Assembly: GCA_009761415.1 (NCBI GenBank)
Contig: QUOL01000027.1
Span: 1 to 64,000, forward strand
DNA from: Sarcomyxa edulis
Taxonomy: Eukaryota; Basidiomycota; Agaricomycetes; Agaricales; Mycenaceae
Reading direction: 5' to 3'
DNA: 64,000 nucleotides
Shown: in pieces, positions 31,671 through 43,397 of the stretch
How positions within the stretch are numbered: the first letter of the stretch is position 1
How the letters are laid out: each line of letters opens with the position of its first letter
Notes under the pieces: model-generated
What the model was told of the DNA's origin: nothing
Databases searched by the model: none
What the model saw: only the letters and a program-made list of their open reading frames with translations
Position numbers and translations under genes: made by a program

Positions 31671-33690
31671 ATGCGGATTCTCTCGTGGAATATTGTAAGC
31701 AGCTGTTGATCTCTACAACAGATTTGCAATGAACATTCCTGGTAGAATGGCATTCGCACTATACCCCAATACCACCCGTGAGTTGGGAAATGATATTTGA
31801 TGGTACATTGTCAACTGAGACACCCGGGACAGATGGAATAAGCTGAAATCATGCGAGGCTATCCTGGAATATTTGCAAGCGGACATCATTTGTTTTCAAG
31901 GTAAGACTGCCCACCAGTACAGGGACTCCGAGCCGTTCTTGATGGTGGCGGACAATTTCAGAAATGAAGACTTCTCGTAGTGCTCTAGACAGAGATACCG
32001 CCATCCCGGGGCCGTATAACTCCTTCTTTTCATTTCCTGTCAATAAAGGAGGCTATAGCGGCGTTGCAATCTACGCCGACTCGCGAACCGCAGTGCCAAT
32101 CAAGGCAGAAGAAGGACTCTCTGGAAAGTTGCAGCCCAAACCTGCGTTGACTCCCGAGGAAAGGATATCGACTTCCTATCCTCAAGCTCACGAGATGGAT
32201 CTAATGGCAGATGAGGAGGGCAACACGCCTTCGGATTTAATAGCTCTCGATACCGAAGGACGTGCTTTGGTTCTAGATTTTGGACTCTTCGTGTTAATCA
32301 ATCTCTACTGCCCAAATGAAACGTCCGACGCGCGTTTGCCATTCAAAATGAACTACCATTTCATGCTGCAGGAACGCGTGCGGAAACTCAGAGAGGAAGG
32401 TCGCGAGGTGATCGTTCTAGGAGATATTAATATCTGTGCTACTCCTATAGATCACTGTGACGGTCATCTCAGCAGTATTGCGAATTCCTTTTTTGACCAC
32501 CCTGCTCGTGGATGGTTTCGTAGGTGGTTAGATCCAGATTCTGCTGGGCACATGATCGACGTGTTGCGTAAATTTTGGCCTGATCGGACAGGCATGTATA
32601 CATGTGAGTGTAGCATTCTCTTATCTGGATGCCTTTTGATTCAGACCGTACAGGCTGGAATACCAAGATATCTGCTCGAGAAACCAATTACGGGACACGC
32701 ATCGACTACATCCTTGTTACTCCCGGTCTTCTGCCATGGATCAAACATGGGGATATACAACCCTCCCTCAAGGGCTCGGATCACTGTCCAGTCTACATCG
32801 ACTTGCATGATGAGATCACGCTGGAATCGACTGGCGAAAAGATCGCTTTACGAGATGTCATGCGAATGAACGGAGACGTCAGGGAGCCACCGCGGCTAGC
32901 TGCCAAATTCTGGGAGGAGCATGCTGGTAAACAGACGTTACTCTCAAATTTCTTTCGGAAGCGTGAACATGCATCTCCCGGAGGGGCTGAATCGTCGGTG
33001 AGCACAGATGAAACATCATCTATACCTTCGACTCCCGTTCGTCCTGCTTCACCCCTCAAATCGAGACCTATGGTATCTCAAACCAACAAGACGGCGAAAC
33101 GCAAATTCTCTGCAGATATTCCTCCATCGTCTTCCAGTTCCTCCTCGACATTGAAGACGAAAAAGCCAAAAGTTGGCCAAACGAAACTATCAACCTTTTT
33201 TGTCAAGCCGTCCCCTGTCACAAAGACTCAACCAGACGTTGACACCGGCGTCCCTCCATCAATGGATGAAGACCAACTCGAATCAGATCATCTGTTCGCC
33301 TTGCAACTCTCGAATTCGCAGGAGAGCACGGCGCCTCCACCGTCGTCGTCCAACTCGTCTGCGACCCAGAGCAAAGCATCGTGGTCCCAATTGCTCGCCC
33401 CTATCAAGCCTCCATGTTGTCCCGTACACAACGAACCTGGGAAAGAGTTCACTGTCAATAAACCTGGTCCCAACAAGGGAAAGAAGTTCTTCGTTTGTTC
33501 ACGGTGCGTGTCTTCTAGGTTCAAATAAAATAATACACTGACGCGACTTGATACAATTAAATAAAGTCCGGTGGGTCCTGGGTACGACAAAGGGAAGGCT
33601 GAGCGCTTGAGGGCGGAAGTGGATCCCCAGTATCGATGCAACTTCTTTAAATGGTCTAGCGACGTGAAACGTGAAAGTCTAAAACGATAG
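31671..33690 (+). CDS. APN2: Class II AP endonuclease APN2 with PIP box and GRF zinc finger
   Basis: Six exons (31671-31694, 31746-31777, 31833-31900, 31962-32603, 32654-33503, 33567-33690) give 579 aa in frame. The exonuclease III fold shows MRILSWNI, NGIRT, the metal-binding Glu (CFQE), LYCPNE, GDINICATPIDHCD and the catalytic GSDHCPVYIDL. The Ser/Pro-rich C-terminal part carries a PCNA-binding PIP box (QTKLSTFF) and ends in a GRF-type zinc finger (CCPVHNEPGKEF, KGKKFFVCSR, CNFFKW). APN2 trims 3' blocks and abasic sites in nuclear base excision repair. All hallmark residues are present. Confidence 0.94.
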
Positions 33691-33941
33691 AGCACTGTTG
33701 TTGCAAACATATCATCGTTCTGGAAATACCATGCGACGGCTAGCTCACTACTCGATTCAGGGAAAGCTCTCGAGTGGAACAGAATATCCGCGTGCTCAAG
33801 TGCTAGACAACGTCCCTTCTGACAGGTGGGGGTTCATTTCCAAAGCCGACATTAACAAGCTCAAGCGGTTTGAACTAGCTTGTTGAATGAGATGACGAAA
33901 CAACATGAATTGACCATGGTACATTTTACACACGAAGGAAT

Positions 33942-35978
33942 TCAATATCCTAGAAGAATCTCCTTCAACTGAGCCCGTTCTGCGTCTTTTTTCTTCTGGA
34001 TGCCATCATAGGACGGTGTTGTTCGCGTCTTGCCACGCTTCGGACGAACAACGGGTATCTTAGCGCTCGAAAACCCAGTGATACTTACGTGACCATCCCC
34101 ATCGACAAGAAGATCGTCCGCGCATATGGGGCCATGAAGGACTCCGGCATCGTGGATCTTACCCAGAGCACCGTCGAATTCACTACGTTGTTCCTCGGTA
34201 AGACTGGGATGCATCATCAAGTTAACTGATCGAGAAAGCGAAAGAAGAACGACATACCAATCGTGGCGACGTTTCTTCCGCTGAGGAAGAGATAACCCAT
34301 TGTGCGTGGTAACTAGCAGGACGTAGGAGTACTGTGACATCTCAAACAGTCCAAGAACAACCGGAATGCAGCCATCAACACCCTTCAATTTCAAGCGAGT
34401 CCAGATCTTGAGTTCGTTTCCAATGATTTTCGAACGATCCGACGAGCTTGAGTCGACTATTGTGACAACTGCACAGTGCTGTATCGAGACGCCAGGCATT
34501 TCCAGAGTAGCCTTGTGGACACGGAGAGTCCCTGGATTGACCAAGTCGCCAAGAATCACACGAAGCCTCGGACCACGGGAACTTGAAGCTTGCACTGATA
34601 GACCATTGAATGCGACGCGAGGACATTCGATTCCACCACGCCACGAGAATCCAGGATCACGGGATTTGTAGTATGCCTCGATAACACCATTGGACTGAGC
34701 TGCTTCGAATAAGCCCTAAGGAAATTTTCAATGTCAATCATCAAATATCATACTGTCCAAAAACGAACAGACTCGCCTGACGTTGACGGACAACGAGATC
34801 TCGGTCATCTTTAGTGTTGAGCCCGTATTGGACTGGGAGAGTTCCTTGAGCTTTGGCTTGAATCCACATCTTTGCGCGGACAACGGCGTCTCGCCAGATC
34901 GCTAAATACAAACCTACATGTAGCTTGACATATCCAGGTTCGGCAGGTTTGATCATACGAGAGACGTAGAGTATCCCAGTGGCTCTGTGGCGAAAGCATA
35001 TGAGTTCTTGATTACCGGAATGAAGAATCATGTATGTCGAGTCCAACTTGACCGCCTCTGCCCATATCTAACCGTGGTTACAAAATCAGCATCGAGAAAA
35101 CAATGGCAGAGAGAGGGACACAATGTTTTGACCTGTTGCAGCAAGCTATGTATCTTGGCCCACAGAGTTTCGCGTATGTAGCTCTGGTCCTCGTCTCGTT
35201 TGCGTTTCTTGCAGTTAGGAAGTTTGCAAGGATATGGGGCATCGAATCCCATTCTAGCGCCAGTTACGTTCATCGAAGCGCCTGGTTCGTTCGAAGAGTG
35301 GTGGCATCGACCGCACTTGAAGGCGGAATCGCAGCAGGTCCAGCAGAAAGAGCCTCCCGCTTGAGCATATTCGACTATGGCCCGTATGAGTTCCTCCTTA
35401 GCAGCGAATAGACTCTTAGCCTCCCAAGGGGCCATATGCGACTCAACGCTCAAGACCGTCTCTATATCTTCACGTGCGGCGGCAGACAAAGAACTTCGAC
35501 ATCTCTTGAAAGCGTCCTCGTCTACCTTCAGAGCTCCATCGTAGATTGCGTGCTCTCTCTGTTTTTTATCGGGTGTCCATAGAAAGATGTGTCCAGAAAG
35601 AGTGCCAAACTCGAGCCAGGAGGCCAATTGTGCGCAAGGACCGGCAGTGTAATTGTCATAATAGTTGATAACAGTAGACTCATCCAACATTGCCCGCGAT
35701 GCCGTACGATATTGGTCTTTCCAAGCTCTCAGCTTGGTGATGGTGAATGGAATTCGGGACGCGTCAATATTCTTCAGCTTGTCGTCCACAAGGCCACATA
35801 AATAGTCGGGAAGATCAGGCAAGTAGACAAATCGTTTTAATTGAGCCTCGGTAGCGAGGTGCGTATCGTATGAAGTCGGCCCACGGGTGGCGGTAGATTT
35901 GGATCCAGAGCTCGCCAGAGTCAAGGCCGGAGGACTAGCGTTGAGAAAATCCCAGAGAGCTTTGAGTTTGTTCGACAT
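33942..35978 (-). CDS. B2: family B pseudokinase-like protein of pair 2
   Basis: Exons 35978-35133, 35067-34777, 34715-34258 and 34203-33942 give 618 aa; intron 2 again uses a GC donor (CAG/GCGAGT). The header is MSNKLKALWDFLNASPPALTL. The Cys/His cluster is CWTCCDSAFKCGRCHH with NLS-like KKRKRDED. The central domain reads ELICFRHRATGILYVSRMI. The kinase-like fold has HGPICADDLL and ITGFSSA, so the catalytic Asp and DFG Asp are absent as in B1 and B3. It is about 95% alike to B3 in the last three exons but clearly different around residues 75-125. Divergent partner is A2. Confidence 0.87.
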
Positions 35979-36473
35979 GACGGGATGAAGACTACTGAGT
36001 GGTTAGGTAGTAAAAGGTGGGGAGAAGGGGAACACCAGCAAGTATGTGAGATGACCTTATATATGCCACGGAAATAGACGCTTGGGATGCTATTTATGGA
36101 AACATTGAAGTGGACGATGCGACCGAAACGCTGTGGCCCGCCGTCCGAGTAGCGAATGAAAACAATGATGGGCCATCCGAAATTTAGACGAATTCCTGAA
36201 TTATTTGAAATCAGAACATTAATAGTTAAGCGTAAGCACGGGATACGCTGAAAGACAGAAGACCGGCGGAAACAGCAGGCTAGACCAAAAATTGGACGAT
36301 AGGATGGTGGCCGTCACAAAGAGAAAGATTCAACCAAGATCGCGCTTATCACGATCGGTCACAACGTCACAATTTGAAATTTCGTGCCACTTCAAGTTCC
36401 TTTGTTTCTCAACTTCTGCGAGTCTTGTCTCAGCTCTGACCAGGAAAACATCATTCGCACAAGTGTAAAAGAT
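35979..36473. promoter_or_regulatory. Shared divergent promoter of pair 2
   Basis: 495 bp between start codons. The A side has GATCGCGCTTATCACGATC and GTCACAACGTCAC (36331-36370). The B side, read on the minus strand, has CTCGGACGGC, CCCAAGCGT, CCGTGG and a TATA box (about 36056-36064) about 80 bp before the B2 ATG. These match pair 1 and pair 3. Confidence 0.68.
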
Positions 36474-38769
36474 ATGATAGACAACATTCAGCTTCTATTG
36501 GACTACAACCCTCCTAGTCTCGAGATATTTCCCGATCTAGACACACCAGTTCCGCCTGTTCCACTGATATTCTATGATAAGCATATCGACAAACACCTTC
36601 TTCTCAAGCACGTACTCTCTTTGCCCTCCGCTCCACAGGACCTCGCCTCGACAGTTGATCAAAAGATGTTTGATGTGAAACGCAGATGCGTCACATTTCC
36701 GGCCAAAGATCCGGAGGATATGGAGCTCCCATACCAAGAGATGCTAGAGGCTATCGACGAGGTCGCCGTCGAGAGACGGAGAAATAACTGTGCGAGAGAT
36801 ATTGCATGCTTCTACGAGACAACCACTGCCGCATTTTCCGCATCGCTTGCATCAGTCCTTGGTATTCTTCCCAGCCTTGTTTCGTCGCGTTGGTTCTCTC
36901 TCTTGCGCTGGTGCGGAAAGCGTTTCCCAGAGACTATCATTCAACAATATGTCACTGAATTCTACTCGATTCGGTTGGGCGAAGAGTGTGCCGAAGACTC
37001 CACACAACCCGAAGGTCTCAGCCAGGATTTGAGGACTCACCTGCGAGAGGCCTATACGCGGTACCCAGAGCTAGCCACTTGGCAGATACTCGACTTATCG
37101 GTCTCAAATGAAGAGGTCATCAAGGCGATGGACCAAGTTGCGTCCACTCCAACTTTCCCATTCAAGACCTGCCTTACCACCGGTCACCCTTCTCTCGCTG
37201 ATATCCCAATACCTCCCGACGCACTCAAAACTCCGTGGACGATACCCCCTTTACCCACGAACGTCATTTCAGAAGTGGACGCGCCTTGGAGACACACTAG
37301 AGCCCGCTCCCGTGCGCACACTGCCGCACTCAATCCCGCGACGACGACGCAAGCCCCAGAAGCAAACGCCTCCACGAAAGTCACGCCCAAGAAGCCAGTC
37401 AAGTCCAGAAATGTCGTCAAACGAGCCGTCACTGTCGCGCATCAACTGCTCCAGCACGTCAGCCGCTTTCATTCCGTATTGGGAGCAACTCTGCTGACGA
37501 AATTCTAGGCATGGGCGCGATGCGTGTTAAGAGACACTACGCTTGTTGTATTCCATTGCGGGACTCTGGAACGTATAGGCATCCGTCATCGCCAATCCCA
37601 GACACTCTACCTCTCCGATGTCATCGACGTACACGCGTGCAAGGACCCGGCTTACGGTAAGTTGCATGTAGGATTGTACTTAGCGGCTTTGGAGGATACG
37701 CTTGATCGTGTCAAACAGCAATTGTCGGCCGAGGCAAAATTGAATTCTTCAGTTGACTCCGCTGTCCATGGGAAAAGACGGCTACCTGCAGTAGACGACG
37801 AAGACGAAGGACCGCGTCGAAAACGTGTCAAGGTCAATCTCGACCTTCAAATGGGCGAAGGAAAGGTCCAACCACGTCACCAAGCGAAAGGGAAAGGGAA
37901 GGGGACGACAAAGGCGGTTCGCAGAAGCAAAAGAAACACCAAGGGCACGGAGAACACTATCGTCAATCACGATACACCGGCGCGTATTCTTGCACGATCT
38001 CGAAACTCCATCGTCCTCATTCACTTCCTTCACAGAGCTTTGAGAACGAGGTCGCATCACGAACGCTAGCGCTCCTCTACATTCGGTACGGCCCCTACAA
38101 CTCACCGTCCCCTGGATCCTTCCTACGAATCAGCCCAGAAACCCATCTCCCCATGAAACCGAAGTCGAACTACTCTCTGGACGAATGCATGTCTCTTATC
38201 CTCACATCCCGTATTGGCTCTGGCTCAACTGGCACAGTCCACGGCGCCACGCTAGAGGTTCGACCCAGCGAAGGAGCACCAACCATCCGGGACGTCGTCG
38301 TCAAATTATCATTCAATCCAGAACAGCATGAACGGATGCGATCCGAGTATCGTATATATCGACATCTCGCAGGTACCCCTGGAATACTTCATGTGTTTGG
38401 TTTATTCGAGGATATCGAGGGAGGGACTTTGGCCTTGGTGATGGAGCACGGAGGAGCCTCTTTGGAGGACCGCGGAGAATCGGATAAAGTGGAAGTATCG
38501 CCTGCAGAACGGTAAGCCCATACTCAGGTGAGTCGTTGCAGTCGATTGACCAGTCACGTAGGGAAGCCTTCATCTCTGTTTTGGATGGGATCCACAACGC
38601 TGGTGTGGTCCACCACGACATTCGAGCACCCAATCTTGTGGTCAACGACGACGGAAAGGTCTTCATTGTTGACTTTGATCTGGCAGAGCTGGATGATGAA
38701 GAACATGTTGTCGCTCGAGAGAGCAATCGTCTACGAGATCTACTAGACGGGCATTATGTACCCTACTGA
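36474..38769 (+). CDS. A2: family A kinase-fold protein of pair 2
   Basis: Exons 36474-37457, 37509-37961, 38036-38511 and 38562-38769 give about 706 aa. The ATG at 36474 (MIDNIQ) is chosen because it aligns with A1 and A3. After the header and basic linkers (KVTPKKPVKSRNVVKRA; KGKGKGTTKAVRRSKRN), the kinase fold has G540 in GSGSTG, K569 in VVVKLS, D657 and N662 in HHDIRAPN and D675 in VDFD. HRD is HHD and DFG is DFD, substitutions also common in fungal FunK1-type kinases. The second intron donor (GTCAAT) is the only one that keeps frame, so that border is provisional. Likely nuclear and possibly catalytic, with B2 as its partner by position. Confidence 0.85.
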
Positions 38770-39029
38770 CGCTGCTCCGTTACCTTGGTCCACCAGGACA
38801 TTCGATGTCTTTTGTAAACAAGACTAGCAGGGCATATCAGCGAGGCCTCTTCAGCTCAGCATCGATGCGATACCCATCAGATCAAGATTCTTGTCCGTGA
38901 TTACGGTAATCATGCATTAGAACCTACTTGCTACCAGTTACACGAAACTAACGATTGCACAGCTGACTTATCAGTGTTCTACACATTTGACGCCTTCTCG
39001 GACGGTCTCCGAGGTCAGAATCGTAATTC
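38770..39029. other. Short intergenic stretch after A2
   Basis: 3' flank of A2 and of the convergent lectin gene. It includes sequence resembling the kinase-exon intron region (CCACCAGGACATTCGATG at about 38791), perhaps a scrap of A-family exon 4. Nothing else is recognised. Confidence 0.4.
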
Positions 39030-39783
39030 TTATACACTGACACGTTCCATGACCCACTATTTGAAACAAATACAGTGAGGACCCTTCAAAGGAAAGTGAG
39101 GGAAAGCACCTACTTTCTGCTGCGGGACATCAAGCTTTCCTTTGAGCTGAACCTAGTCAAGACAATGAGAAAAAAGGAGAGAGTTCGGCATGCATACTTG
39201 AACGCACCTTAGTTCCATCCATAGCATTTCCATCGGTCAGGTCAAGGCTCAAATTGGATTCTACGGAATCGTTTTGTAAATTGAGTGCCACTCAACGCCC
39301 GTGTATCAACGCAGGAAACTTACCTTCGACGGACACTCTGGAGACCCCGGATACAGTCTAAACACCGGCATAAAATCAAAAGGCATGCTTAGGACATACC
39401 TGAACGAGCCACCTTCGCGATGCAGTACCCAAGCCGTCGGGTTGGCTGTCACGGTTACGGAGCCCACGGGTAAATCTGCGTCTCGAGGGGGACGCGATAG
39501 ATACAATTGCAACCCCACGCTTCGTATGGTACAGACCGCCGGGTCGCCCAGCATCTGGGATATCGCCCACTGGAAGGAGCTAAACATCTATTCTTTAGAA
39601 GAGTGGCCTAAAACTCACGCGCTGGCTGAGATTTGAATTCGCGGGTCTCCCGACTGTAGATGGATACTTCGAGGAAGTGCTAGATAAATCCAATACAGTT
39701 CCACCAGCAATGTTACGCAAGACATATTCGCCGAAGCTGGACCAACGTTTACGTCTGAAATCTTCCAGACACAAATATGACAT
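39030..39783 (-). CDS. Ricin-type beta-trefoil lectin-like protein
   Basis: From the ATG at 39783 the exons read SSFGEYVLRNIAGGTVLDLSS, the beta-trefoil opening, then FQWAISQMLGDPAVCTIRS, VGLQLYLSRPPRDADLPVGS, and finally ESNLSLDLTDGNAMDGTKVQ and QQKWVMERV before TAA at 39030. The terminal Q-x-K-W segment is the QxW hallmark of ricin-B-type carbohydrate-binding folds. Small single-domain lectins of this kind are common in mushrooms and often serve in defence or storage. No enzymatic toxin domain is visible. Exons were joined by splice signals (for example GT at about 39190 and AG at about 39090), and the extreme N-terminus is uncertain. Confidence 0.6.
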
Positions 39784-40137
39784 TGTCCACTTAGCTGGAA
39801 AAAGAGAGCCAATAGTTAGCTATCGATGTCGATGGGGTGAGAGTTAATGTAGATATCATACCGAAATTCAGGGTTCACTTGAACCGTCTCCAGTGACACA
39901 TAAACGCAAGCATCAGCCTAGTTAGCCACAGCATAGAGATCTACAAGGGGCCCTCGATATGACAAGATGAATGGACATGATTGCGGCGTTTCACGCAGCA
40001 GACCTAAATGGTGATTCGTTCGTGGTCCCAGAAACAACATCAAAGCCTCCGAAAGTGACTAGAGTATAAGGAACGCATGCCGTTAATGAAGGGTAAGTAA
40101 TTGTCGGTCTTGACATATAGATCCAGGAATAAACCGC
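39784..40137. other. Intergenic stretch, possible upstream lectin exon
   Basis: On the minus strand a coding-like run (YVSLETVQVNPEFR, about 39860-39910) lies just upstream of a CAG acceptor and could be an earlier lectin exon or a relic. No start codon could be tied to it. Confidence 0.3.
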
Positions 40138-40563
40138 TAGTTTGTTCTTGAGAACAATGTTCCGAGGAAGTAATCGACGACATTGTTCTTCGATGCAACA
40201 AGGTGATGTTCTTTGTTGTCCTTTGGTAGTCCTAGCAAGAATCCGCGTACATCGTCGACCTGAGGCTTTGGGAATGGGGAATCAAACTTCAAAAGGCCTC
40301 CTTTATCTACCAGAAGGCTCTTTAGATCAATCTATGCGGTCACAGTCGCTCTATTTGAGATGTACCATTACAATCAGCTTCCATTGCAAAATCATTTGCG
40401 AAATCATAGCGGGCGACGTCGTCAAAATAAACTTGAAAGCGTGGCGAGATTCATAGAGCCATTGATGCGATGGGCGACGTGCGACGTCAATTCCCGAGGT
40501 ATCCTGAGTGAGCATCTCCTGATAAAGTGTACGAGGAATACTAGAATTAGTAGCAAAGCTCAA
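40138..40563 (-). CDS. Hypothetical small protein, two exons
   Basis: The minus strand has MSFATNSSIPRTLYQEML from 40563, then a possible intron (GTAATG...GCATAG, about 40371 to 40332) into a second open exon reading DLKSLLVDKGGLLKFDSPF and VDDVRGFLLGLPKDNKEH up to TAG at 40138. The second exon is convincingly protein-like, but no family is recognised, and the gene may be a fragment of something larger. It lies between the lectin gene and B3. Confidence 0.35.
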
Positions 40564-40928
40564 GCAAGGCTAGTAAGGAAAACTTGAAGCCAAGGCAAAG
40601 CCAAGGGTTGAGCGTCTTGGTACCGTGCCGATTGCCGCCGAAAGATCGATAGGCGCTGGGAAGCTTTAGACAGACAATACACAACAGCCACCCTCGAAAT
40701 GAGGCTAAAATTAGACATTTTCTCGTTGTCTCCATCATTCCATGTCGCCCACAGATATATGGACAGATGGGCCCTGAATACGACGAAACGTAGGGTGAGT
40801 GGATCCCAGTACAAGTACTTTTCTTTGTTATATCTATGGGGATTCATCTCTCAAGCTTGAGCCATATGAACCAGCTTCAGTAGGATGACGAAACGACATG
40901 TTTTGGTACATTATACACAAGTCTGAAT
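40564..40928. other. Intergenic region downstream of B3
   Basis: Near 40887-40925, GATGACGAAACGACATG...TGGTACATTATACAC matches the sequence just after the B2 stop (about 33893-33935). The duplicated unit therefore includes the B 3' flank. No gene is recognised. Confidence 0.5.
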
Positions 40929-42962
40929 TCAATAACCTCGGAGAATCTCCGTCAACTGGGACCGTTCTACATCTTTCTTCTTCTGGATGCCCGCATAGGA
41001 CGGCGTCGTTTGCTTATTGCCACGTTTCGGGCGAACGACGGATATCTTAGCGCTCGAAAACCCAGTGATACTTACGTGACCATCCCCATCGACAAGAAGA
41101 TCGTCCGCACATATGGGGCCATGGAGGACTCCGGCATCGTGGATCTTACCCAGAGCACCGTCGAATTCACTGCGTTGTTCCTCGGTAAGACTGCAATGCA
41201 TCATCAAGTTAACTGATCGAGAAAGCGAAAGAAGAACGACATACCAATCGTGGCGACGTTTCTTCCGCTGAGGAAGAGATAACCCATTGTGCGTGGTAAC
41301 TAGCAGGACGTAGGGATACTGTGACATCTCAAACAGTCCAAGAACAACCGGAATGCAGCCATCAACACCCTTCAATTTCAGGTGAGTCCAGATTTTCAGT
41401 TCGTTTCCAATAATTTTTGAACGATCCGGTGAGCTCGAGTCCACTATTGTGACAACTGCACAGTGTCGTATCGAGACGCCAGGCATTTCCAGAGTAGCCC
41501 TGTGGACACGGAGAATCCCTGGATTGACCAAGTCGCCAAGAATCACACGAAGCGTCGGACCACGGGAACTTGAAGCTTGGACTGATAAACCGTTATCTTC
41601 GATCCGAGAACATTCAACAGCACCAGGCCACGAGAATCCAGGATCACGGGACTTGTAATATGCCTCGATAATTTCATTGGACTGAGCTGCTTCGAACAGG
41701 CCCTGGAAAATCAACAATGTCAGTCGTAAAACAGTATACGCTCTAAATGATGGACTTGCCTGACGTTGACGGACAACGAGATCTCGGTCATTATTAGTGT
41801 CGAGCCCGTATTGGACTGGGAGAGTTCCCTGAGCTTTGGCTTGAACCCACATCTTTGCGCGGACAACAGCGTCTCGCCAGATTGCCAGATACAGACCTAT
41901 ATGTAGCTTGACATATCCGGGTGCGGCGGGTTTGATCATACGAGAGACGTAGAGTGTCCCAGTGGCTCTGTGGCGAAAGCATATGAGTTCTTGGTTACCT
42001 GAATGCAGGATCATGTAAGTCGAGTCCAACTTGACCCCTTCTGCCCATATCTAACAGCAGCCGCAAAGTCAGCAACGAAAGAACAACCGTAGAGAGCAGG
42101 AGGATGTTCGGACCTGTTGCAGCAAAGAATGTATCTTCTCCCATAGCTCTTTGCGGACATAACTCTGATCCTCGTCTCGTTTGCGTTTCTTGCAGTTAGG
42201 AAGTTCGTAAGGACATGGGGCATCGAATCCCATTCTAGCGCCAGTGACGTTCATGGAAGCTCCCGGTTCGTTCGAAGAGTGATGACATCGACCACACTTG
42301 AAAGCGGAATCGCAGCAGGTCCAGCAGAAAGAGCCTCCCGCTTGAGCATATTCAACTATGGCACGTATGAGTTCCTCCTTCGCAGCGGATAGACTCTTAG
42401 CTTCCCAAGGGGCCATATGCGACTCAACGCTCAAGACCGTCTCTATATCTTCTCGTGCGCCGGCAGACAAAGAACTTCGACATCTCTTGAAAGCGTCCTC
42501 GTCCACCTTAAGCGCACCGTCGTAGATTGCGTGCTCTCTTTGCTTCTTATCGGGTGTCCATCGAAATATGTCGTCTCGGGAATGGGTGCCAAATTCGAGC
42601 CAGGATGCCAGTTGCGCGCAGACAGAAGCAGTCGTAGTGTTGTAGAAATTCATGACACTGGCTTCGTCTGTCATCTCTGATGGCATTGTCTGATATTTAT
42701 CGTGCCAGTTATCTAGTGTTTCGGTGGAAAACGGGATTTGAGAAGAGCGAATAGTCTTCATTTTGTCGTCCACAATACCAAGTAGGTAGTCAAGAAGATC
42801 GGGCAGGTAGACGAGTCGATGAATCTGAATCTCGGGAGGAAAATGCATGTCGTATGCTGTCGGCCCACGAGTGGATTTAGATTTAGATCCGGAGCCCGCC
42901 AGAGTCAAGGTTGGAGGACTGGAGTTGAGAAAATTACGGAGAGCTTGAAGTCTAGTCAACAT
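40929..42962 (-). CDS. B3: family B pseudokinase-like protein of pair 3
   Basis: Exons 42962-42114, 42050-41760, 41702-41245 and 41190-40929 give 619 aa. The ATG at 42962 (MLTRLQALRNFLNSS) aligns with B1 and B2; the longer upstream frame has no family match. Intron 2 has a GC donor (CAG/GCAAGT) and happens to be open in frame. The Cys/His cluster is CWTCCDSAFKCGRCHH, the NLS-like motif is KKRKRDED, and the pseudokinase loop is HGPICADDLL with ITGFSSA. Its last three exons are nearly the same as B2, but residues about 75-125 differ strongly. Divergent partner is A3. Confidence 0.87.
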
Positions 42963-43397
42963 GATGGGGACGAGTTTGTGGACCAGTGGAAAGTGGAAAA
43001 GCAGAAGACATCGATGAAGGAAGACTTTATATACACCACGGAGTGGCACGCTTGGACGCATCGGATGGGCCACTGTGACCAAGCCTGTGCTTTGGCCGTC
43101 CGAGTGCCACCAGTGACGAAACCGTGCCGGACCATCTGGGACGAACCCTGGATTTGAGATATCCCTTGTCACTGGCACGCGAGAATACATGATATAGGCA
43201 AGAACATTGTGCCGGATCAGAATGTAAGGAGACGGTCGTTGAACTTCGTTGAAAGATAAAGATCAGGTTCGTTGGTTGGTTGATCGCGTCTTATCACGAT
43301 CGGTCACACTGTCACACCCACTCTTCCCTTTGTTCCACCATCTCTTGTCTCGGCCACATTCTCCAGGAACCATCAATCGTCTAATTGAGCAGCCAGA
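42963..43397. promoter_or_regulatory. Shared divergent promoter of pair 3
   Basis: 435 bp between start codons. The A side has TTGATCGCGTCTTATCACGATCGGTCACACTGTCAC in the 43278-43315 stretch. The B side, read on the minus strand, has TCGGACGG, CCATCCGA, CCAAGCGTGCCACTCCGTGG and a TATA box at 43024-43034, about 65 bp before the B3 ATG. It is closest to the pair 1 promoter. Confidence 0.7.

Noticed and set aside
43005..43190. N-terminal extension of B3 from an upstream start
   Set aside because: It runs through the TATA box and promoter motifs shared with pairs 1 and 2 and has no match in B1 or B2.
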